Below are positions 54,223 to 64,000 of a stretch of DNA of 64,000 nucleotides, in pieces. Origin of the DNA: Albula goreensis (lineage: Eukaryota; Chordata; Actinopteri; Albuliformes; Albulidae); NCBI GenBank assembly GCA_022829145.1, contig CM040742.1:19183131-19247130 (forward strand), in the 5' to 3' direction. The position numbers and the translations under genes were made by a program. The notes under the pieces are model-generated. The model did not search any database and was not told the DNA's origin. It saw nothing but the letters and a program-made list of their open reading frames with translations. How positions within the stretch are numbered: the first letter of the stretch is position 1; the number at the start of each line of letters is the position of its first letter.

Positions 54223-56114
54223 AAGCATCCTTTCCTTTCAGGTAATGTTCGATTTTATTCTGAGGCCACAACAGAAGACAAATCCAAATATTGAGTAAAC
54301 AATGCACATTATTTTAAAAATGGTGTTAATTCCAAATGTAAGATCATGTGCCTCATGTTCCAAAACCTTCACTCATTTCCTTGAACTATCATAATAGTAA
54401 CAGTGATGGTGGCATCTTGTTAGAGTGATCAGACATCTCATTTTTTAATGAGACAGCATTGTATTTCAGACCCTTTTTGGATCCCAGAATCTTTGGGAAA
54501 AAAGGGAACAATCCCATATTTTCTACAATTTATAAAACCATTTATATTGGTTTGCATCTTAAGTGTCAGATAAAAATTCATAAAGTAGTTTTTTTGGACC
54601 TAACGCCCCTGCACAACATTTTCATCAGTGACCCCCAAACAACCACCCAACCAACCTCACACTTCAGAAATCTTCTGCTCAACAGATTTCTCATGCAAAG
54701 GGCTCACTGCCTATGGCTATGGCATTATTCATTGTGAGCCGTGTCTCGAATTAAGCCCTGGGCAATGTGGTAACCCTGTGTATTTCAGACCCAAGGCAGG
54801 GGAGATCAGCCGCCTGGAATATGAAGTTTGCAAGATGTCAGCAGTATTCAGCACTGCATGCTGATATTAGCCACGTAATGCAGCACTGAATGCATTCTAG
54901 TGGCTGCAGAATTGCATGGCTTCCTGCTGTGTTTGCCTTCCCTTCATTACAAGAACACTCTTTCCTGTCACAGCTGAACCCTAAACTAACACTTCCACTA
55001 AAAACAACTAGATAAATACCAAGATCTGAAGGATACTATTAACAGGAAATCAGTAATGGTGCTTAAAAAATTATGGTCAGTTAATTGCTATAATATTTTT
55101 GTCGTTTCTGTGTTGGCCCATCAGTGCAGAGTCACAAAGATGTGTTCCTATGGGGGGAAAAGAATGGCATAATGATCAAATGGAGCAAAAACATCAAACA
55201 GAGGGACATTAAATGATTTGTAACAAATGTGGTTTGGCGGTGTTGAAGTGACATACCAGGCGTACTAGGATGATGGGCACTCTCATTTGATGAAAAGATT
55301 GGGTGTTTTTGTTCAGGCCGGTGGGCCGTCTACGAATGGCAAATCTGCCCCTGTGAAGAGACAGCAGTAGACTTATTCATTTGGACATCAAAGTGGATAT
55401 GAAAAAGTGAAAGCGGGAGGGACATGCTGGGTCTTCAGCCAGATCAATTTCTAACATCCACACCGTCTCCCCCCACCACCCCGCCTCATCCCTGGCATGG
55501 ATGACCAGATTGCTCTCAATGTCAATCTATCTTCCAGCGCCCCATGACCTTGAAGTGTGAGCCAAAATGTGCACTGAAACACTGAAAGTTACACCTGGAC
55601 AGGGCACCCTGGGAAGGACTGTCACATCTCATCACCTTCAGGTGACTTCTGTGCCTCTCACCTAAGCTCTTATTCTCATATTATGGCATACAAGAACATA
55701 CAACGTTAATATATCACCAATCTTTACAGATATTTGAAAAAATCAATACCATGGAAATGTTTGAGAATTAAACAGTTTTGGTATAATTAATTGCCATCAG
55801 TTGAAGGGATATCTTTCTCTTTTTAGAAGGGCAAATATTAATTGTTTATTCTGGTTTGTTTATTATTAATGAATTATTTTTGGTTTTATTCTGATTTAAG
55901 CCGCCATGTATGGGTCAGACATGTGGGAAAGAGGAGATTTAAGTCAAGGCCTGGATTCTGGAATGTGCTATGCTTTCAATATCTGGCAGCAGAAGGAAGA
56001 GAATAACATTATTGCCTGTTGTCTTTCATGATCACTGATGAAATACATTTCTTTTGATGTCTAATGAGTTTTGGTGTGCATGCATGTGTGTTTTTGGGCT
56101 TGCATGTCCACATT

Positions 56115-56116
<2 letters not shown>

Positions 56117-56147
<31 letters not shown>

Positions 56148-56148
56148 A
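56117..56148. repeat. GT microsatellite
   Basis: Pure (TG) run of about 16 units, preceded by degenerate TG-rich sequence. Confidence 0.95.
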
Positions 56149-59100
56149 TGCAGTAATTTATGGAAATAGCTTTACTGATGGAAGTTTGTCAGTGTTCCCA
56201 GTTTATGGAAATGCTCACCATCCTTCATGAGGAAGTACACGGACCAGTGAAAAAATGTAGTTTTTGGAATTTTGTCATCTGTGTCGCATAGAAACACTTC
56301 CAGCAACTGACAGGTTCACCCATCTCTGTGTGCTTTTATTGAGGCAACATGAATGTCATTTCATTTTTTTACCTTCATACTGTGAATTACTCAATATCTG
56401 CTAGAGTCCCCACTGTGTTCTTCCGGGATAATTTCAACCTTTTTCTCTAATATTGCTGCTCAAAAAATAAAGACTTTACCAGTGTCTGTGTCACTGAGGC
56501 TTTGGAAAATTTCAACAGCCACCTCAGTACTTGTGGAGGGCAGCTCCTGTGTGAAAGCATTAGCCATATGTGAATCAAGGGACATCAACGAAAGGGAAAA
56601 CCTTGGTGGAGGAAAAAAATCAGCTCTAATGGGAATCGAATATGGTACATGCAGCTGCAATGCCAGAATATGCTGTATTAGAGTGTAGCGACAATAAAGG
56701 TATTGTACTAATAATTAATCACATATGTCCACACAAAGTGCTAATTCCAACTGAGGTCAAATGGAGGGGAGAAAAAGAGGTATGGGTATTTGCACATGCA
56801 TGACTATTTGTGTATGTTTTGACTGAGCTTATTTGCATTGTAAAGGGTAAGGATGTCCCGGCAGAGTCCCTATTCAGGGAACAATTCAGGGGGAATATTT
56901 TCCCAACCTCCATTTACCAGAAGTGAAGGTGAAAAATACCGGAGGACTCACTATCATTGAAGCAGGCACAGCAGGAAAACCAAACTTGTTATCAACTTAT
57001 CAACTTTTTTTTCTTCCATTAATTAATTGAATACAGTATATCAGTATAAACATGCAAACTAACCTAGGACTCATTATCCTTAGGGAGGGAACACCTACCA
57101 GTAATGAATTATACTGCAGTATCAACACATCATCTTCCAGGAGCGTTGACACATTATCTAGATGAAACCGTATCTCAGATAAGCAGGAGGGTAGTGAGGC
57201 TGCCTGGGGGTCGGGGGGTGCAGGACCTGGCTCCAGCACCCCCTGCAGGCAGAGACATGTGACATCATCACAGAGAATGGCTCGCAGTCATGGTGCAGCC
57301 CTGGCATCAGCCTTCCGATCGGAGCATGTGGAAGGAAGCGAGCTACTGAGCATGCTTGCTGTGCACAAATGTTCTATAATTATGTGGGAATCTGCCGAAG
57401 CAGATAGGAGCCACAGAAATTTAACTAACAATCTGGGAAAGGCCAGAAGCCAGCCAATGTGCCCATTGTTGTGGCTGCAGTTCCAATATGGAAAATCTGC
57501 ATGGAATAATATCTAAAAATATCCCCTCTCCCCTGTCCCAGAGCCCAAGGCTAAGCTTGCCTAGTTGCTCTTGTTCTTATACAATTTTAAGTTCTTTTTT
57601 TTTGTTGGAAAAATGCTGAATGCACACAGAAACTGAACTATCAAATTCAAATATAATTAGACATTTGACAAAAAAGTATACCAGCTGAAATCATCAGGTT
57701 ATCATTTCTGATGGCTAAAATGACCATCAAGGCCACCAATGTATGCATTATTACCATGATGAGAATTGTTCCTTTCATTTCTTTATGGCTATTTTTATGA
57801 ATATATTTTTAATTAAATTTTTGTTTTTTGTACTTGGCAAAATAGTCACATACTTCAACATTTAAGAATGGGAATGATAGAGAAAAATTGAGAGTTAATA
57901 CACAAACATATGGAGACACAATACATAAACATGTGCAAGCACACATACCTCATATATACCATGTCATATTGATTTTCAGCAAATTTTTAATAAAGTGTAT
58001 ACTGCTCAGACATTTATGTAAATATTTTTGACATCTGTATATATATGACTTGATTCAGGAATAGATTGCAGTAACCGTTCTTTTGATTTATAATGCAGTA
58101 ATTGCTACAAATCTTGGTCATGTGTTATTAACGGTTAAAAGATAAGCTCATGGCGCATTGGCTCTGTAATCCAGAACTGTCAGAAACCTACAATTCAGCA
58201 TCCTTTGGATGAAAGGTGTCCTTCCTCACTCACATTATCCAGTGTTTCTGAATTCCAGTCTCTATGACAATGTCCAAGTGGGGGAAACGAGAGAAGAATA
58301 GAAGCACAAGTGCATTATTTAGAAAATGTGTGGGAGGTAATCTAAGCAATGTTATGCAATGTTATGCATTACCAGAAGGTACACATATACACACACACTC
58401 ATAATCAATCAAGCAATGTTTTATTGTAGGTCTTCCGTGAAAAACAGGATGTGCGCGATACTGCCCAGTACTGCACCATCACCTTCTTAGCTACACTCTT
58501 CCTAGACTGCTGTTAGCTGGGCCCTTGACATTGCTGGTACTGCGTCATTTTAGACAGACTATGCTAATTAAGATTCTAAATTTCCCTGGATACTGTGCTG
58601 GGATCAAGGCCTACCCTCTTTACTGCCTGGCAGGCAGGACACATGTTTTGTGTCCATTAAAGGAGAGCTAAATTACCATACAGAAAGCCATTTTGGTGCA
58701 CATAGCCATCCTAGGTTTTGCTTCAGTCCCAATGCATAGCAAAGCTGATAGTTATTTATCATTTAAATGCAAATTCAAACATCTATGGTCCCTTTGGGAA
58801 TATATACATGCTTTCAGTTGTTTTATCAATTGGGAATCAACTTTAGGGTTTGTTGTATATTTTTATGATGGTATGATCATAAAGATTTGCATCTCCAATG
58901 CCGAATTACTTGCAAACACACTACACTTGCAAACATACTACAAAGTTACTGTATGTAGGCAAATACACACTCAGCACGGATTGAAAATCCTGACGAAAAT
59001 AACAAATATTTTACTTACTACTAATATTTACAACTGTTTAGAATAAAGTAGCACACTGGAAATTTCACCAGCATCAAGTCCTATACATTGAATTTCTTAA

Positions 59101-59233
59101 CCAAATTGCAGCATTCTGTGATGGCTGGACTAATCTTGCATCACTGACATATGTACTCCATTAGTTATATGTCGTGTTTTTAACACTTACACAATATGAC
59201 ATAGTCATCATAGATGGGCAGCATACTCCAATC

Positions 59234-61140
59234 TCAAACAAAAATCTCTTGATTTTGCAATTGAATTGGATTTAATTTTGAATGTAAAAAGAAGTTGAAA
59301 AGCAACTTTGTTTTTGGTGTTGTAATGAACAAATGTGTTTTTTTATTGTCAATTTGATTTTTTTTTTTTTTACTTTTTTTGTGTAAACTGGCTACAATAC
59401 AAAGACAACCACCCCTTCTCCCCTGTCCAAAACAGCAGTCCCAAAATAAACAAACAACCGACTCAACTTCTTCTCGACAGACTCTACACAAATGTATATA
59501 TTAGTAACAGAAAAAGTCTTATAGATGAATCAATTGTTGCTCTATTTATGCTTGTCTTTTTAATCAATTTCAAATTTTTCATGTGTGGTTGGTAGACTAG
59601 CTCCTGGCCATTTCCTTTGCCAATTCCTTTTTTCCATTTCTGTGGCATGGCTTAATTGTGGTATAACTTTGGTAAAGGGCAAACCTCACCGTAAATGTTG
59701 GTAAACTTTTTGTGGGACATTAGTTTACCTTCCTTATTTACACTACCATTTACAAAAATACCACCAGTATCAGACACATTTTTCCAAAAAATGAACTTTC
59801 CACCTATCAGGATATTAGAATTATACCATAGGATTTGTTGTAAAATTTGTTCTGTACTTTCTGGAGGATAGAATTGGAATTGCAGCCAGTTTTGTATAGC
59901 TTCTTTCAAAAAGGGGGATGTATTAGAGAGAATATCCTCATTAAGCTATGAGTGCTGGAGGTGTTTTATCTATAGAAAGGGAAATAGACCCTTTTTGAAC
60001 ATTGGGTAGACATTTTCTGATAGTCTCCTGGAAAACCATTGTGGGTTTATAAAACGTTTTTGAATGAAGGAGGCTTTAAGTGAGAGGGTCAAGGCCCTTA
60101 GATTGAATAACTTTAGGCCACCTGATCTGTATTCATTGTAGAGATACATACATTTAACTCCATCCAGTTTACCATTCCATATAAATTTTAAGATTTTTTG
60201 CTCATATAGTTTGGAAAATGATTCACTTGGTGCAGATTATGTCATAAACAAATATGGAAATTGAGATACGACTAAGGAATAAATCAAGGTGATCTTGCCA
60301 TAAATTTTCAAATATTTCCCTCTCCATGGCTGCAGAATTTTGTCTATTTTAATGAGTTTATTATTGAAATTACCTTCTGAGAGATTACCTGTAGTTTCAG
60401 GAATGTAAATTCTGAGTATATCAACTGATCCATCCTTCCATTTTATGGGTAAATGCCATGATAAGGTGAATGCTGTATTTTTAAGAGACCCAATCCTACG
60501 TATTGTAAATTTGTCATAATTTGGTTTGATACCTGATAAATTGGAGAAATAATCAAGGTCTTGTGTTAGACTTTGCAAGAATGAACACTGGGGGGTCAAC
60601 AGGAAGCTCTTATCATCAGCATACATTGAAACCTTTGAATGTAGTCCCTTGAATTCTAACCCTTTGATTTTCACTTGACCTTACCTGTAAAACAAGTTTT
60701 TCATTTGAAATTATAAACAGATATGGTGATAAAGGACAACCTTGTTTTACCCCTCTTGATAATGAAATATTACATGAAATATGACCATTATTCATAGCTG
60801 TACATTTGAGTTTGCTTTGCATAACATTAACATTACATTACAGTCATTTAGCAGATGCTTTTATCCAAGGCGACTTATAGTGGATTGGGCTAACCAAGAG
60901 CCAATCCCCCCTGGGAACAATTTTGGGTTGGGGGCCTTGCTCAAGGGCCCAAAATGGTGTACTTGCTGTGGCTTGAACAACCTCTGGGGTGCCAGTCATA
61001 TACCTTAGCCACTAGAGAACAGGCTGCCCTCATTAACCAGTTTTATTACAGATTCACCAAAGTTGAAAACATCAGACCTAATCAAACTTAATTTGATCAT
61101 TAAAAATCATGAAATCGTTCTCTATCAGAGTTAGCATGTT
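59234..61140 (-). mobile_element. Degenerate L1-clade LINE fragment (reverse transcriptase and C-terminus)
   Basis: On the minus strand, reading from high to low coordinates, the pieces follow the order of an L1-type ORF2. First comes FNFGESVIKLVN (about 61.04-61.08 kb), interrupted by a SINE. Then come the RT motif SRGVKQGCPLSPYLF (about 60.72-60.77 kb), the YADD catalytic motif (about 60.61-60.62 kb), IYGKITLIYSLVVSQFPY, IWNGKLDGVK and GGLKLFNLRALTLSLKASFI. Near the end is CRVCREEVESVVCLFWDC, which matches the C-terminal CCHC-type motif with Cys in place of His. Frameshifts (for example near 60,675) and stops break it, so it is dead and 5'-truncated. Both edges are approximate. Confidence 0.85.
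60832..61030 (-). mobile_element. tRNA-derived SINE inserted in the LINE
   Basis: Read on the minus strand it starts GGGCAGCCTGTTCTCTAGTG with GTGGCTAAGGTA (A-box region) and GTTGTTCAAGCC (B-box region). It continues with GGGCCCTTGAGCAAGGCCCC, has the fish SINE 3' core TCGCCTTGGATAAAAGCATC and ends in GTAATGTAATG tail repeats. CATTAAC flanks it at 60825-60831 and 61031-61037 as a 7-bp target-site duplication. Removing the SINE and one copy restores a continuous LINE frame. Confidence 0.88.
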
Positions 61141-62927
61141 AGTTTTTGAAAGAGCGCTTTTCCTCAGTTCTTGCCTATCTCTGAGGTTCAGCTGTATTTA
61201 TAAAAGCGTATGAATATATTACAATATATTTTAGATACTGTAGCTATATTTTGTGAAGTCATTACTTTTCAATGTAGATTTTTCAGGTTCCACTGCATGA
61301 GAATAATTATGGGTTTTTTTCACATCTGAACTTCACACACACGGTGATTAGCAGTAGGCCTGGATTCAGGACGACGCCCCTCATTTTGTATTCATATCCT
61401 CCCCGGCTGCCTAAAACTTGCTGAGTCTGGAGTGGAGGTCATGCAGAGGTTCCTCCAGCTCCTCACTACAAGCTCCAGTAGCATGAGCAGCCATTTTGGG
61501 GAAGCTGCTGTTTCCCACTCAAATGGCTCAGTATGCTGTGTGAAACAGGTCACTAACAAGAGCTCAGTTTGCCTCCATGATGGTCTGCTGCATTTCTATG
61601 CATCTCATTAGCAGTAAAATGTCAGGAGATGTTTTCATTGTATAAGCAGAGAGTGGTGATGTAGAAGTTCACAGAACTGGTTTGGAAAAGTACCAGCCCC
61701 CTCATTTGCACACAGGAAATCACTTTTGCTGGAAGATGTACTTTTACAGCCAAAGTACTCCTCATACTAACTTGAATTTTTCTGACTTATCATTGTGCAA
61801 CACCATTTCAAACAACAGGCTATGATGTATTGCTAAAAAAAAACATTAGGAATTAAATGGGCCTTTAAATTCAGCACAAAGTCTTCAATGTTATCTTCCA
61901 ATAGAACACATCTGGTGATGTCAGCAGTCCGGTTCAAGTTTTCCCCGCACTACAGTCACAATCCTCATCCTTGGATGGAGCTTCTGTGATATTGCATTGA
62001 CAGCTTTGCTTAGGATCTTATATTTTGATCCAATTTTCCTGTGACATTTTATTTATACATTTAAAATATAGTGGTTTGCTCTTGCCAGTTTAAGCTTGTT
62101 TGATCCGAGTGCAAACAAGAGTTTCATTTTTAAGTGGGTTGACACTTTAAAAATCACCAAACAAAGAGTGACAAATGAGCAGAGCTGAACAGCTGAAATG
62201 ATCATATTGAGTTTTTTTTACACTACTTAAAGACTACTCTGTCCCCAGGACTACTGTGTCCTCAGGAGCAGACATAATGAAACCTAAGTTAAAATCTTTT
62301 GTCTGTTCTGATTCAATCACTGAAATGTATATCACCTCAAGCTGATAATGTTGCATGTCAATTGTTTGTCATATTTATCAAATTAATTAAATTTGACATA
62401 ATCAACAGCAGACAATCTATAGTTATGTTGCCAGAGGAATCATCAGAACAATGCTGACCCAACACATCTTTTTTGAATATTAAAACAGCATGTTAATAAA
62501 ATGTATTTTTCTGGACAATGAACACATATGTACATTCAATAATGCACAGATACACCAACAACACACATGCACATAAACATACATACAGTAGAAGGAACTA
62601 TGAAAATGGAACACTTAACATTCTTATTTGAAATGGAGGAAACCGCCATTAACGGGGTGCTCTGTCATTACATGATGCTCGTAGCTCAAACTGGTGAAAT
62701 GAAACCCCCGGATATGTTTAGCTTTCCCAGCACGACACTTCTCTTCATGTGGATTAGCAGCTCATCCTCACACTCATGAATAAACACTCTCATTTTCAGC
62801 GACTGCAGCTTGACCTTTTCACCAAGTGCATGGATAGCTGCGTCTTCCTGTGTCTACGTTACTCACCAGAGAAAATCTGATCACGTGCATCACTAATGCT
62901 ACAGTCAGTGAATGAGGGCCTTCAGGT
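61141..62927. other. Intergenic, no gene recognised
   Basis: AT-rich unique sequence with no visible repeats or motifs beyond a short CA-rich piece near 62.55 kb. Confidence 0.6.
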
Positions 62928-63087
62928 GCGCTACCCACCCTTTTCTCCTTCAGAAGCACTACCCATCCTTTTCTCCTTCAGGAGCTCTACCCATCCTTTT
63001 CTCCTTCAGGAGCGCTACCCATCCTTTTCTCCTTCAGGAGCTCTACCCATCCTTTTCTCCTTCAGGAGCACTTCCCATCCTTTTCTT
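62928..63087. repeat. 28-bp minisatellite, about 5.7 copies
   Basis: Unit GCTCTACCCATCCTTTTCTC plus CTTCAGGA. Starts fall at 62928, 62956, 62984, 63012, 63040 and 63068. The first copies carry ACCCACCC and CAGAAG variants. Since 28 is not a multiple of three, successive copies read in rotating frames, which produces the Ser/Phe/Pro-rich open frames seen across it. Confidence 0.95.
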
Positions 63088-64000
63088 GGGAGGAACATTT
63101 ACAGCAAAGGGAGGTGTTTAGCTAAACTAGAACAAAAGGTCAGGGAACTGCAATCACACTCATGCCTGAATTACCACCCCTGTCTGGGAGGAAACCCTGT
63201 GTTACTTACTCTTTTGTGCTACTGTCAGGAGATACCCATAACATATAGAATCCATATAGGAGTAGAGGAAGTGCTTAAGTGCCTTGTATGTAGATGCTGT
63301 GGAAAATGAGCTGTTCATGCTCACCTTCACCAAGCTGCAGGTTGAACATTCACACTTACCTCTCCCTTTGTTCATTTAAGGTTCAGTCGTATCTTCGATA
63401 ACAAGAGAGTTTTTGTGGAGAGAGTGGTGTGTCTTAAATCCACCTCCCCTGGTCTCGCAGAACATCACAAAAGCCTCCAGATCGTATGGTCAAGTAAAAT
63501 CTAATTATATCTCACCAATGAGCCTTGAATGAGAACCGAAGTGTGTATGAGAATATAAAGGTGGATTGTGGAGACCATGACCATTTTAACAAAGGGATCA
63601 TAACTGGTCTTTTTCCTTATTAAGAAGCCATAATATTTATAAAATTATGATTGAACAAAGAAGTGTAAACATTTGAATGAAACATAGATTATGGGCTTGG
63701 AATTTTTGCCAACACCTTTGATTATTTAAACAGATACATGTTTATGGGTACAAGATCATATCGTGTTCCTATTTTTGCCTAGGCCATCAATAAACACTCT
63801 GTAGTGATTTAGTCATTCTTGGCACTAGTTTCAGAACATTTGGTGCTTTTGCCTGGCCATTTGGCTGTCCACAGTGTCACTGTGGAAACAGCTCCTATGT
63901 GGTATGTTGGCTTCTCATCGCAATCTACTTTTTTCTCCCATTTGCCTTGAAGATTTCCCTGTTCAGAAGGAAATGACATTGCTTACATTTTATATGGCAC
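63088..64000. other. Intergenic, no gene recognised
   Basis: AT-rich sequence up to the window edge. Nothing could be supported. Confidence 0.55.

Larger units (their letters stand above)
51445..59233. other. Intergenic, no gene recognised
   Basis: Mostly AT-rich unique sequence. It includes a perfect 16-bp hairpin at 54183-54222 and a GT microsatellite at 56117-56148. The 149-codon frame at 53730-54179 lacks domains and coding texture. Confidence 0.6.

Noticed and set aside
62896-63309. 137-codon Ser/Phe/Pro-rich frame
   Set aside because: Created by the 28-bp minisatellite reading in rotating frames.

Overview
The window is a stretch of AT-rich vertebrate nuclear DNA, most likely from a ray-finned (teleost) fish. 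The vertebrate origin rests on the 3' half of a brain GABA-A receptor beta-2 subunit gene split by GT-AG introns. The fish assignment rests on the repeats: a Tc1-like transposon with long IR/DR-type inverted repeats, a tRNA-derived SINE with a TAATG-type tail and the fish-type 'tttatccaaggcgactta' core, an L1-clade LINE fragment, and many CA/GT microsatellites. I cannot name the species.

Region 1, positions 1 to about 30,440: gabrb2 on the plus strand. Five standard coding exons are present (5840-5922, 15904-16041, 19010-19162, 20591-20835, 24362-24709). They carry the Cys-loop, the end of agonist loop B, loop C, TM1-TM3, the cytoplasmic loop and TM4. The first exons (5'UTR, signal peptide, N-terminal ligand-binding part) must lie upstream of base 1. 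The exon lengths that can be measured (83, 138, 153 bp) match the vertebrate GABA-A beta family, and all junction phases agree. Behind the stop codon lies an AT-rich stretch of about 5.7 kb that reads as a long 3'UTR with several AATAAA signals and four Pumilio-type motifs.

The most interesting object is at 22904-23044. It is a 141-bp, fully open, phase 0-0 segment with a good acceptor and donor. It would add 47 residues to the TM3-TM4 cytoplasmic loop at the junction where mammalian beta-2 long isoforms carry a 38-residue insert. I interpret it as an alternative cassette exon.

Region 2, about 30.4 to 64 kb: no host protein-coding gene that I can recognise. It holds microsatellites, a 28-bp minisatellite, possible conserved non-coding elements (for example 49,980-50,205 with two POU octamers), several strong perfect hairpins, a broken Tc1-like element (46194-47702), and a degenerate L1-clade LINE on the minus strand (about 59.2-61.1 kb) interrupted by a SINE with a 7-bp target-site duplication. 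A degraded SINE may lie at 43.15-43.33 kb. Many of the longer open frames in this part are repeat translations (CA/GT) or chance frames.
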